Source: Lentinula raphanica
Lineage: Eukaryota; Basidiomycota; Agaricomycetes; Agaricales; Omphalotaceae
Direction: 5' to 3'
Assembly: GCA_027919835.1 (NCBI GenBank)
Contig: JANVFP010000001.1
Span: forward strand, 1,302,001 to 1,366,000
Length of the DNA stretch: 64,000 bases
Shown here: positions 34,515 to 45,024 of the stretch, piece after piece
How positions within the stretch are numbered: position 1 is the first letter of the stretch
Layout of the letters: every line of letters starts with the position of its first letter
The notes under the pieces: model-generated
What the model was told of the DNA's origin: nothing
Seen by the model: the letters and a program-made list of their open reading frames with translations, nothing else
Databases searched by the model: none
Made by a program: the position numbers and the translations under genes

Positions 34515-34795
34515 CACCTGACATTACCAAATAGGCAGATGTCAAGAACCGATCAATCGATCAAAAACCGGAACATGTACAAAGCGTTAGCCGTTCGTTC
34601 CCACCAGTTGCTTAAAGTTTCACAGGATGGAAACTTATTCTCTAAGTCAACGATCCTTCACTGGTTTTCTATGTGTTGGGGCATATCAGGCAAGCTCTTT
34701 TTCACTTATTTATCCTTGTAGGCTATATGTTAGCATACAATCTTGTCATTTAGCTACCAATGGTCACGAATATCATCCGAGTTGTTGCTTCACAT

Positions 34796-35409
34796 GGTAC
34801 AAGCAAGAAAACATAGATGTAACTTGATGAGATATGAGCCAATTTCTTTGGTCTTGGGCTCGTTGGGAAGCTCTCGCTGAGTAGCATTGACGGTCCAAGG
34901 TATGAGCCAATAAACAGCCTCATCATCTAGCTACTGACAGGTGTACGTCCACAGGTACAAGGAGGGCAATGTAGCTATAAGTCAGCAAGTCGTTGATCGT
35001 TTTCCTCGGTCTTATATGCACTAGGAAGCCCTTATCAAGTAGTATCAATGACACAAGGTGCGAGGCAGAAAACAGTCTCGTCTTTGAGATACTGATGAAT
35101 ATGTGCTTACAGGTACAAGGAGGGAAATGTAGCCATAAGTCAGCAAGTTGTTAATCGTTTTCTACGGTCTCATACGCGCTAGAAATCCCTTGCTTGGCAG
35201 TATCAATGACGCAAGGCGCGAGGGAACGAGCCGTCTCGTCTTTGAGATACCAATGAGTATGTACTTGCAGGTACAAGGAGGGAAATGTGGCCATAAATCA
35301 GCAAGTTGTTGATCGTTCCCTTCGGTCCTATATGCGCTAGGAAGCCCTTACTGAGTAGTATTAATGATACAAGGCGCAAGGCAACGAACAGCCTTGTCCT
35401 TGAGATATG
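34796..35409 (+). repeat. Tandem ~158-bp units in the left arm
   Basis: Units begin with GGTACAAG(G/C)A(G/A)GG-type sequence near 34796, 34954, 35111 and 35269, a period of 157-158 bp. The first is the most diverged. The mirror-image array lies at about 36360-36973 in the right arm. Confidence 0.75.
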
Positions 35410-35763
35410 GATAGGTATGTGACCAACTTGAAATTTGGGCCCAGCAACTTGTGATGTCTAGCTACTAGCTACTACTAGTTAAGAAAAGGACATATATTAC
35501 ATTCTCTGGTACATTGCATAGACTGAACACCCAAGAATGGTCATCCAGATCATTTATTGAATATCTTATAGGACAAGCAGTGTGATGTCCTCAGTGAAGT
35601 TATATTATACTTGACGAAGTTTACTTCACTGATTCTACATAGTGTTCAGTTTTGATATCCCAAAGCTCATATAGCCCAATGGATAGAGTAGATGAGCAGT
35701 GCGGAATTAGCAGGTATAGGCTGATCAACTTGCTATTAGCACATCAGCAAAACTGACCTGGTG

Positions 35764-35944
35764 CCTAGGCTGCCTAGAGATACCCCCAAAACCTCAGCAG
35801 TTTAAAAACTTTGAGTTTGCCTGAAAAAGCCTGAGCAAGCCTGAGTTTGCCTGGAAAAGCCTGGGCAAGCCTGAGTTTGCCCCAGATTTCTTTGGGTGCT
35901 TTGGGAGAGCCTAGGTTTTGGGGGGTATCTCTGGGTTACCTAGG
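35764..35944. repeat. Inner 180-bp inverted repeat in the centre of the foldback element
   Basis: About 36-bp imperfect arms (core AGAGATACCCCC followed by AAAACCT on the left; the complementary copy near 35908-35944). Between them a 17-bp phrase (AAGCCTGAGTTTGCC) recurs two to three times. It could be a smaller MITE that landed in the middle of the larger one; I see no clear duplication at its edges. Confidence 0.5.
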
Positions 35945-37262
35945 CCAAGGGTAATTTTCCTGATGCACTGAGTTAACCAGTTGGCATGCTCGAAGTGAAG
36001 CCCACTTAGTACTGATGGCCAAGTTTAACAGGTCTTGGAGGAATGTTCAAATCATGAGAAGCATGTACAGACCAGTTCTTTCTAATGCATACAGGATGGA
36101 ACAACATGGTGTAAGTCTCATTGGGGTCACACACCCCAGTATATTTTCCTGGTTGTACAGTGTAAGTACTACTACTTAGTACTAACTAGTAAGTACACTA
36201 GTGAGTCAATGACCAAGCTGCTTGACGTCTCTTAGCCTCTGCTGTCAGTACAGCCCACAAGGGCTCTCCACTGCATATGAGACCAAAGAGGACAGTGAAG
36301 AATCTGCTGACCTATACTCATGTTGCCCTGCTTGTATCTGCCATAAGCACATACTTATTAGTATCTCAAGGACGAGGCTGTTCGTTGCCTTGCGCCTTGT
36401 ATCATTAATACTACTCAGTAAGGGCTTCCTAGCGCATATAGGACCGAAGGGAACGATCAACAACTTGCTGATTTATGGCCACATTTCCCTCCTTGTACCT
36501 GCAAGTACATACTCATTGGTATCTCAAAGACGAGACGGCTCGTTCCCTCGCGCCTTGCGTCATTAATACTGCCAAGCAAGGGCTTTCTAGCGCGTATGAG
36601 ACCGTAGAAAACGATTAACAACTTGCTGACTTATGGCTACATTTCCCTCCTTGTACCTGTAAGCACATATTCATCAGTATCTCAAAGACGAGACTGTTTT
36701 CTGCCTCGCGCCTTGTGTCATTGATACTACTTGATAAGGGCTTCCTAGCGCATATAAGACCGAGGAAAACGATCAACGACTTGCTGACTTATAGCTACAT
36801 TGCCCTCCTTGTACCTGTGGACGTACACCTGTCAGTAGCTAGATGATGAGGCTGTTTATTGGCTCATACCTTGGACCGTCAATGCTACTCAGCGAGAGCT
36901 TCCCAACGAGCCCAAGACCAAAGAAATTGGCTCATATCTCATCAAGTTACATCTATGTTTTCTTGCTTGTACCATGTGAAGCAACAACTCGGATGATATT
37001 CGTGACCATTGGTAGCTAAATGACAAGATTGTATGCTAACATATAGCCTACAAGGATAAATAAGTGAAAAAGAGCTTGCCTGATATGCCCCAACACATAG
37101 AAAACCAGTGAAGGATCGTTGACTTAGAGAATAAGTTTCCATCCTGTGAAACTTTAAGCAACTGGTGGGAACGAACGGCTAACGCTTTGTACATGTTCCG
37201 GTTTTTGATCGATTGATCGGTTCTTGACATCTGCCTATTTGGTAATGTCAGGTGGTTATCCA

Positions 37263-38455
37263 CTAGATATTCAGGGGAGACTTCTCCCATTCTGAAGGAT
37301 AACATAAGCAAGAGTAATGAAGAGAATGCCATACCGTACCAATTGAATTCTGTCTTAATCACATCGAATGAATCATCTTGTTCTCCTACGTTTCTCGATA
37401 GCGCTGCGTCTGAATGTTGTATTCGTGACAAACACCTTTTCATTTCCCTTACACCGAAACAAGCTCAAGGTCGCATGGCTACGAACGGCGATTCTGGCAG
37501 ATTTGTAATCGAAGGACTCGGCGTGGTGCAATTTAAAGTAAAGAATTCAGATGGTTCTACCCGTACTCTCAGGATGGCCGCTCTCTATACTCCATCGTTC
37601 TCAATGAATCTTCTGTCTATTCCATCCTTCGACTCTAAAGGCTTTGTCGGCACTTGGGGAAAAGGGAGATTGAGCGTTACCGATCCTAGAACAGGCAACG
37701 TCGTGATTGATGGAAAGTTAGCACTCGACAAAGGCAGTCATCAGTTATACCAGGTCAACATAGTCGACTCGGACCCACAGACGAACGTTCTTGCCACTGG
37801 AGTATCAGTTGCCGCTGGTGGTGGATCTCTTCGCAAGCCATGCTCCCTGGCGATGTGGCATACGAGGTTCGGACATATCAACACCAACGTCATTGCGCTT
37901 ATGAAACGTCGCGATCTTGTTGATGGTCTCGACATTACAGACTCAAGCCTTAATGGAAAATGCGAACCTTGTCTCCATGCAAAACCGACCCAACGACCCT
38001 TTGATTCAATCGTCACGCCCGCGACTGAAGTCTTGTTCAGAATCCATCTCGACTTGTGGGGAAAGGCTCGGACGATGAGTTTAGGTGGTGCTTGGTATAT
38101 GATGTTGGCCGTGGACGATGCTAGCGGCGTTCCCTCTCCCTCATTTTCTGCGAATAAAGAAGCCGCGACGATTCTCGTACTGGTTATCAAATTCGTCGAC
38201 AAAGCTGAGAAGCAGACCGGAAAGACTGTGAAACGTATTCGCATTGACCTCGGAAGGGAATTCGACAATAAGATCATGGACGACTGGGCCGCCTCTCGAG
38301 GTATCATCATCGAAAAGGTTCCAACAAATTCTTCCGCCGCAAATGGGGTTGTAGAGCGCGCAAACCGAACAGTCATCGAGGGTGTACGTGCAATGATCGA
38401 GGACTCCGGCCTCGATTGGAGATTCTGGGCTGAAGCCGCGGAGGCTTTTTGCTAT
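37263..38455 (+). pseudogene. Copia Gag-Pol, segment 2: protease and integrase core
   Basis: The frame resumes exactly after the 8-bp duplication. It contains the copia protease active-site region FLDSAASECC, the HHCC zinc-binding integrase motif (WHTRFGHINTN ... KCEPCLHAKP) and the catalytic region (HLDLWGKAR, MLAVDDASG, IDLGREFDN, then TNSSAANGVVERANR). The usual SDNGGEF is replaced by a LGREF version. It is cut at 38455 by the solo-LTR-like insertion; the next native codon is at 40018. Confidence 0.9.
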
Positions 38456-40012
38456 TGTTAGGGTGCTCGTTGCTCTAACCCTCGACGGCACCACAGACGG
38501 AGGCTACGAGCGATTCGTCCCAACGAACGTCGTAGACAGCTGCTAAGCAGGGATGTTCTACACCAAACGTCTGGACTGAGAAGGATTGCCGATACTTTGT
38601 AGTTGTTACACTTGTTGATACACCAGACTAGAGAGAGGAGAAAGAGCCAAATACCATTGAGAAACCTATGAGAATAACCGATCTGGGGATCGGGTACAGG
38701 AAATACATAGGGTTTATATATGATTTTGTAGGTAGTGGATATAAAAGGTAAGTAGTATAAAATAAATGTTGGCTGTGGGACGCGTCACCACGATCATAAT
38801 CGTGATGACAAGACCCGAAGCCGGGACGTGTAAAACGTCGTTGTTGTGACTCGACGACGCGATTGGACTCGAAACGACACGAATCGGCATGAACGCGCGT
38901 CGATCCGGCCGCTTACGAGTGTCAAAAGTCTATTGAAAGAGTAATACAAACATATCAGCAGACAAGGAGTCGCCTTGACTCTGCTTGACTTGTCTGCTGT
39001 GCCAGGAAGACCCATCGAGTCCCAGAACTACTTGCTAATCCAAAAAGGGAAGGTTGAAAGGCTGGAATAGAGAAAGGAGGACCGGCGGTATGCATGAGGG
39101 ATCCGGATAAAGCAAGTTGAAGGAACTGAGCCGACGTTACGCGTAACGGTTTTGAACGATGGTCTGAAGGCTAGATGAGGTGAGCGGGGTGAATACGAAG
39201 TTTCGGCGAGAGTAAATATGCGTGAACGCGTTGGCGATGACGGATACGAGGCGATGAACGGAGAAACGGGAAAACGAGGCGGTGGAGACGAGGTTTAACA
39301 AGGCGGAACCGATGTTGAAGTCGTCAGGTGTTGCCAGTATACGCGTTCACGAGCCAGGGATGACGAAAACGATATGACGAATGGAGAAACGGAAGGAAGG
39401 GAGGCCGACGACGACATTGACATAGCGGAACCGGGGTCTTGACAAAAAGGGCGGGACCGAGGCTTGTTGCAGGTATCGAGATCCAGGGTGCACGATACGC
39501 GTCAGATATCATCGACGCAAGTCGACGATGTCCCTATCGTGATGCCAGAACCTCGTTAGTGTGGATGTAATCCGTTTGATGAACGGATTACGCACCAGAA
39601 AGATATTGGCTGGCAGACCGTGTCCTCGCGGTCTCCAGCCCTCTATGTTCGTCCTAGCCCATCCTGTATCCTTCCTTAGTTGTCTCGTAGTCCCGATGCG
39701 TCGTCCCGATGCGTCGTCCCGATGGTCCTAGCGTGTCAAGAAAGGAAGTGGTGGTTGAGGTAGAAGGAAGCGGTGAGGAAGAAGAAGTGTGGGAAATATA
39801 GAAAGGCGGCGCTTCTGCGTTGAGATGCCGAGACGCCGAATAAGCGCCACCTCGGCGTAGGCTCGGCCAATGATAATAGGGGTTTATAGGGCTTGCTAAG
39901 GCCTAGGAAAATAAGGAAAAATACCAGAAAAATAGGGAAAAATGCCAGGGATATTCAGGGAATACTTGTAAAAATTGTGGGGGTGGCAGAGATCATGTTA
40001 TGCTTCATAACA
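38456..40012 (+). mobile_element. Solo-LTR-like insertion inside the integrase domain
   Basis: 1,557 bp beginning TGTTAGGGTG and ending CATAACA, so TGTTA/TAACA inverted ends of the TG...CA type, flanked by GCTAT at 38451-38455 and 40013-40017. It has no open frame of note, a short CGATGCGTCGTCC tandem repeat near 39690-39725, and a G/C-rich first half. A 5-bp duplication and TG...CA ends are typical of an LTR retrotransposon; the single copy indicates recombination down to one LTR (probably of a different, larger family). Its strand cannot be proven. Confidence 0.78.
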
Positions 40013-40017
40013 GCTAT

Positions 40018-42210
40018 GTATCGTCCATGGTTCCGACGTCACGGGTGCCAGGAGTTGTGCCGATTCAATCTTGGTACCCCGAGCACGCGAAAGTCAACGT
40101 GTCGCATCTCCGTCGGTGGGGTTGTCGAGTTCTTGCTAAAGATCTCGATCGACGTGAGGGAAAACTTGGCGATCAAGTGTTCGAAGGCTTTTTGGTTGGG
40201 TACTGGGACAGAAGAGGATGGCGCGTTTGGGATCCGAAGCGAAACCATATCTTCCCTGTACGTTCCGCAGAATTTGACGAAGGGATCCCTGTCAGAACTC
40301 TATCGGAATCGACGAAAACATATCCTCTTCCACTCACCGATTCCAACGACCTCGATTCCTCTGCTCCAGATCGACTCGACCCTGCCTCTGTGGATGACAT
40401 TCCGGACGAGGTCACAGACCTAAGCCAGGACATACTGCACCAGGACGAAGAAGGCATCGTACTGCGACGGTCCTCCAGACATTCTGCTCCTTCACAGGCA
40501 TTACAGAGATCAAAGGAATACGAGGTGGACGAACAGCGTGCCCGGGAGAATCAAGAGGAATGGGCTAACATCATGGTACTTGCCAGTGCGATCAAAGGTG
40601 CGGGAAAGTCGAATAATCCCATTCCTAAACGATTCGACCAAGCCATGCGAGAGCCAGAACTATGGATGCCGCCGATGAAAAAGGAGTTTGACTCTTTACA
40701 GGATCGAAGTTGTTGGGAGCTAGTCGACCGACCTGCCGATGCGAGAATACTGAAGGGAATGTGGGTGTACGATCTGAAGGTTGACGGTATGGGGGAGATA
40801 TTGGCACGGAAAGCAAGATGGGTGGCGAGGGGCGACATGCAAAGACCGGGTCTTGACTTCGACAAAACATGGTCCATGGTCGCGCGGATGGAGTCGGTAC
40901 GCATCCTCATTGCGTGCGCGGCTGCAAAAGGATGGTCTACAAGGCAATGGGACTTTTCGGCCGCTTACTTGAACGGGACTCTTCCGGAAACGCCACAGAT
41001 CTTCATGGAGCAAACGACGGGCTTCACCAGGCAGGGGGAGGAAAATAAGGTATGCCTGATGAAGAAACCGTTGTATGGACTAGCGCAGGCCGGCCACATC
41101 TGGTTTAAAGATCTCAAAAAGGAATCACATCGTATTGGGTTCAAATCGTCGAGGGCCGACCCGTGCATTCGCTTCCAAAAGGATCCAGTTACAGGTGCCC
41201 ACTCCATTCACTCTGTACACACCGACGACATCTGGTCTGCCGCCTCGACTGACGCGGAAGCTGAAAAATCCATGACGGACTTCGATCGTTGGGACTGGAA
41301 AGACGTGAAGGATAAGAAATTCTTGGTAGGGCTCACTCTCGAATATTTCGACAACGGAAGCATTGGCATTTCACAAGTGCCTTTCATCGAGAACTCCTTG
41401 AAGTACTTCGGCCTGTGGGACTTTCTCTATCCAATCGATACTCCTCTTCCTCCAAAATACCACGTTACGCCTATATCGCTGACTACCGATGATATTGACT
41501 TCATGAAGGACAAACCCTATCGAAGAATCCTCGGTTGCTGTTGGTGGATTGCCTCGTCGACCCGGCCGGATATTGTCTTCGCATGCTCAAGCCTTTCATC
41601 TGTGCAAAACGCGCCTGCTCGCATCCACTGGGAACTTCTTATCAAATTGTGTCGATACATCAAAAACACTATCAACTACGGGATCGTGTATCGCAAATTT
41701 GATTCGGACAAGATTATCGAGCCGATCGGTTATGTCGACTCGGACTGGGCCAGTGATCCTCATACTCGGTGTTCTGTTTCGGGCTACGTATTTCTCATTA
41801 ACGGGTCTCCGGTTTCATGGTCGTCGAAGCCCCAATCCATTACGGCTCTTTCTTCGACGGAGGCTGAATATGTTGCCATGGCTAGAGGTGTCCAACAGGC
41901 TGTATGGCTTAACAGCTGGTTATTGGAAGTCGAGTTGGGAGGCACGACTCCGATGCGTATACTCAGCGACAGCCTTGGCGCCATCAGCCTCGCAGAAACA
42001 AACCGCGAACACGGCATCTCAAAGGCAATCGACGTGCGATACCACTTTATCCGAGACGAGGTGGAGGACAAGAAAGTCGAAATATATCCGGTTCAATCTG
42101 AAGATAACGTTGCGGATCTATTAACGAAGTCGCTGTCGAAAGATCTGCATCAGCGATTTGTGCGAGCACTCGGACTTGATTGGTGGTATCGTCGCCAGGG
42201 GGAGTGTTAG
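40018..42210 (+). pseudogene. Copia Gag-Pol, segment 3: integrase C-terminus, reverse transcriptase, RNase H
   Basis: Starts in frame after the GCTAT duplication. The GKE-type integrase end (RRWGCRVLAKDL ... FEGFLVGYWDRRGWRVW) is followed by the copia RT: WVARGDMQRPGLDFDKTWS, FSAAYLNGTLPE, KPLYGLAQAGHIW and the catalytic box HTDD in SVHTDDIWSA, where the usual copia box is YVDD. RNase H follows with GYVDSDWASDPHTRCSVSGYV and LSSTEAEYVAMARGVQQAVWL. It ends GEC with TAG in the 3' LTR. All catalytic carboxylates look present. Confidence 0.92.
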
Positions 42211-42526
42211 GATTTAGGATTGGCGTGGCGACGATATGGATGTCTAGGACGCGGTGGTGTGATTTCGTTGAGGACAAGATCGGTGTATTGGTTTATTTGT
42301 CTTCTCATTTTGGGTATTTAATCTGGGACTCGCTGACTATCACTCTTTAACTTGTACCATCATGTTAAAGAGTGAGTATCTACTATATCATCGTTATATG
42401 CTATCGTACTCACATACTATTCTTAGCTTACATCGTATCCGTATAGGTATATGAATATTGAACTTGTACCATCACGTTAAAGACTTACATCGTATCCGTA
42501 TAGACGTAGACTCGCGAATCTTCTCA
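42205..42526 (+). repeat. 3' LTR of the copia element
   Basis: 322 bp, TGTTAGGATTTAGG to CTTCTCA, followed by GAAAA. Nearly identical to the 5' LTR. Confidence 0.93.
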
Positions 42527-42766
42527 GAAAAGATAACAAAGTTTCAATGGGAAAGATAACCTTTGATCAGTGTGAAAGATGATCTATCCCGGCCAAGAAA
42601 GCCACTCAATCTCAAATGAGAAATGTATTTATTCTCCAAAGAGAAATATATAATTACTCGGCATGATAAAAACAGTGAATTTCAGGTGAGAAACATGCTA
42701 AATTTTGCTCAGCATATCGGCTATATTTCCCAAAAATTACGGACCGTAATAATCTTGCGCGCCCCT

Positions 42767-43522
42767 AGTGATAGTGATTAAACGTAGATTTGTGAACGAG
42801 GCTTTTTTTTTCCTCTGTGCACGCAGTTAGAGTCTGTGAGAGTGAGGCGAGCTTTCGACAGAAAATTAGACTCGAGCCAGTAGTTTCGGGTGTGACAGTC
42901 TAAGATGAGCGCTTAGACATGATTCCGCTCATCACTTCTCTGCCAGAGTGACTGGTTCGAGTCTAACGGAAAATCTATTCGCCCTCAAGCTGTCGAAACT
43001 CAGCGAGTCATCATGTCATCAATCTCAAGTCATAGCCACCAAAAGCGCGCGCGGCTAGCCGCCCAACCCCTTCCTTCCATCGAAAGAACTTGGATAGGAC
43101 CACCGAACCACCACTACTCTATTCAACATCTTCAGGATCAACATTCTCGATCTTTTCTCTCGACTGCTCGATACCTCTTCCTATACCAGCCTATACCCAA
43201 AGAAGTGATACTGATGCGTTCTGACAATTGGGAACGCTAGCGATTGTAAAGAACTCATCCTATGAAGTTCTGGGTTGTTCTACTACCGGTCTCTACCGGT
43301 GGACGACGAGCTTTTAAAAATTTCCCCCTCTCCTTCGGCAGGTACGTATGGAATCACTGCAGATCACTGCATTGTATTCTAAATACCTCAATTCCAGCAG
43401 CGAAAAAGTCTTGAAAGACGTTTGAAGTATCCGGCTTTCTTCGTATCCAACGTCAAGGCGCTGGTCGTCTTCTTGAACACCTCCTTCTACTTACTACATC
43501 TCGTTCGCCAAAAACGCTTCCG
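42767..43522. other. Region between mobile-element nest and S3
   Basis: 750 bp. A 75-codon frame at 43013-43240 (starting MSSISSHSHQ) has no signal peptide, splice site or similarity to the S genes and is not called. The S3 promoter box is at 43454-43474. Confidence 0.45.
43454..43474 (+). promoter_or_regulatory. Shared promoter box of the S family (S3 copy, diverged)
   Basis: CAAGGCGCTGGTCGTCTTCT, ending about 49 bp before the S3 ATG. It has C-to-G and C-to-T changes relative to S2 but keeps GCGCTGGTCG in register. Confidence 0.6.
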
Positions 43523-44547
43523 ATGGTTAATCGCACCTCTCTATTCGTCCTTTCCGCTCTTGGAGCTATCACGACCGCTGTTGCCGCTCCCACTCCGGTG
43601 CATGAGACCGGTTGCGAACTCGCAGACGACAAAAATGACCCCGGTCTTCCTCAGAGATGTAGTGATGTCCCCCCTAGTACTACTGGCAAAGTTGATGGCC
43701 CTGGCACCGACGTAAGTTTTATCTATACCTTCTGATTGCTCTACGTCTTATCCTCGTCAATTTCTGAATGTGGTTCACCCTCTTGTTACAGACCTCCAGA
43801 GTTTCTGCTGTTAAAAAAACGACTTATGATGATGATTTCAGCAAGATCATTGGATCCATAGAAAAAAAGTGGGCTCAGGATGTACGTCAATACCCTGACT
43901 GGAAGAAATTCTGGGAGAAATCTTCGAGTGCGGCCGAATACAAAAGACTGTTACCCAAGGGTTCCTCCTTGCCACAAAAACTTGAGATGATGTTATGCGC
44001 GAAGAAGGACTTCAATAAGCGCAAGGCTGCAGAGAATCGCGAGGCTACAGAGAACTCGCCTCCTGTCCCCGAAAGGAAAAAGAAGCTCCCCGACCTACCC
44101 CTTTATCGACCTCCTCGTGGCACTAGGAAATCCACCCAGAACCCCACCAGAAACCGCACCCAGAACCTGCCTCCTGCCGGCGGTTCTGCCAATCCAGATA
44201 TAGACGATGACGCAGTTCAAAGGATGATTGACGCTATTGTTGCCGCCAGTCTTAAGCTGAGGGCTGCTCAGGCTCCACCTTCTGCTGCTTATTCGGCTTC
44301 CAAATCCAAAGATGAAGAGGGTGGTCTTTCGCATGATTTCTCGTCCCTGTCGATCGATCGTCGTTCAGTTCTTGAGCTTGACCCCGTCAGCGAAAGCTCC
44401 GAGTCTTTGCCTGGCCTCTCACCCGCCAATGATCATAAATCGCCCTCGAGTCTTGTCCTATCTCTGGCCCTCGATGATGATCCTTCCCCTTTGGCCAGTG
44501 TTCCGAGTTCTTCCTCTGGGCCTGGTTGCTTGTCGCCTCCTCCCTGA
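43523..44547 (+). CDS. S3: putative secreted protein of the W-x2-F/SGK module family
   Basis: Exons 43523-43711 and 43792-44547 (314 aa), with an 80-nt phase-0 intron. The signal peptide is MVNRTSLFVLSALGAITTAVAAP. The mature protein carries one module, YPDWKKFWEKSSSAAEYKRLL (about 95-115), preceded by FSKIIGSIEKKW; the SGK part is replaced by SSSA. A Lys/Pro/Arg-rich stretch (about 150-190) and NPDIDDDAVQRMIDAIVAA, matching S2, follow. The Ser/Leu/Asp-rich tail (IDRRSVLELDPVSESSES, LALDDDPSP) ends at TGA 44545-44547. That stop results from a shift of about 7 nt relative to the duplicated copy just downstream, so the ancestral C-terminus was longer. Confidence 0.75.
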
Positions 44548-44646
44548 CGATCATTCTTTCGCTGGCGGTGCTGGCACTGACACGGCACCTCCAATAACGC
44601 TGCAAAGAGACCACCTTCTATTGGATTTTCCGATGATGGTGTTCCT

Positions 44647-45024
44647 TTGCATGAAGGTGCTCCTTTGGACAAAGGTGCTCCATTGCATCGAAGATCGTTT
44701 CTCTCGGTCGATCGTCGTTCAGTTCTCGATCCCATCAGCGAAGGCTTCGGTTCTCTGCCTAGCCTCTCACCCGTCAATGGTGACTCTGGGTCGCCCTCGA
44801 GTCTGACCCTGTCTCTGGCCCTCGATGACGATACTTCCCCTTCGGCTAGTGTTCCGAGTTCTTCTGCGCACGTTGCTCGTCACCTCCTTGACGATCATTC
44901 GTTCGCTGGCGGCGCTGGCACTGATACTGCTGCTCCTGGCAGTATTAGTGGCGCTGATTCTGGTGCTCCCTGTCGTTCTCGTCGTGCTGCTCCTTCCCTA
45001 CCGTTCGGGGCAGACTTGGGCTAG
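44647..45024 (+). pseudogene. Duplicated S3 tail segment
   Basis: About 350 bp downstream of copy one, a second version of the S3 tail is readable: VDRRSVLDPISEGFGSLPSLSP, LTLSLALDDDTSPSASVPSSS, then ARHLLDDHSFAGGAGTDTA and a final RAAPSLPFGADLG before TAG. Copy one has the same DNA out of frame after its TGA (CGATCATTCTTTCGCTGGCGG at about 44547-44567). This looks like a tandem duplication of the 3' part of the gene followed by frame loss, or a very long alternative C-terminus reached by an intron I cannot define. Confidence 0.55.

Larger units (their letters stand above)
34515..37254. mobile_element. Long-armed inverted-repeat (foldback-like) element with 8-bp duplication
   Basis: The ends are CACCTGACATTACCAAATAG and its inverted copy, flanked by GTTATCCA at 34507-34514 and 37255-37262. 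An 8-bp duplication is the habit of hAT and P-type DNA transposons. The two arms are almost identical for roughly 890 bp (34515 to about 35409; about 36360 to 37254): the same 66-codon frame appears in each arm on opposite strands. Each arm contains about four ~158-bp tandem units; the right arm appears to have one extra degenerate unit. No transposase frame is visible, so the element must have been moved by enzymes encoded elsewhere. Confidence 0.85.
33098..42526 (+). mobile_element. Ty1/copia LTR retrotransposon, full length, carrying two later insertions
   Basis: Flanked by GAAAA at 33093-33097 and 42527-42531. The two LTRs are both 322 bp (TG...CA) and I count only two differences between them, so integration is recent. 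Of the 9,429 bp, 2,748 and 1,562 bp are later insertions with their duplications, leaving about 5.1 kb, a normal copia length. Order Gag - protease - integrase - RT - RNase H confirms copia rather than gypsy. A purine-rich tract (AGGGGGAG) directly precedes the 3' LTR. The Gag-Pol stop codon TAG lies inside the first bases of the 3' LTR (TGTTAG). Confidence 0.93.
32619..42766. mobile_element. Foldback/MITE-type element with long inverted arms, split by a copia insertion
   Basis: The outer ends are AGGGGCGCGCAAGATTATTA (from 32619) and its inverted copy ending at 42766. The two arms stay complementary over about 315 bp each, including the stretch rich in CACTCGCGTAAAAAG at 32870-32935 and its mirror at 33015-33097. 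The central loop has a 24-bp direct repeat (CTTTTTAACGCCCAAATTTA, twice, 32941-32993). With the copia element and one copy of its duplication taken out, the element is about 714 bp and non-coding. I could not define its own target-site duplication with confidence. The arms are diverged, so it is older than its passenger. Confidence 0.75.

Noticed and set aside
34627..34827. 66-codon frame METYSLSQ..., repeated inverted at 36942-37142
   Set aside because: It lies in both arms of the inverted-repeat element and has no coding context; identity reflects arm symmetry, not protein function.
35665..35745. TAGCCCAATGGATAGAG near 35678 resembles a tRNA A-box, possible SINE head
   Set aside because: No B-box (GGTTCGANNCC) follows and no clear cloverleaf; too weak to call.
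42900..42985. GGTTCGAGTC near 42955, reminiscent of a tRNA B-box
   Set aside because: No acceptor or T-stem pairing can be drawn, and no proper A-box is in range.
43013..43240. 75-codon frame starting MSSISSHSHQKRA
   Set aside because: No signal peptide, intron, promoter box or similarity to the neighbouring S genes.
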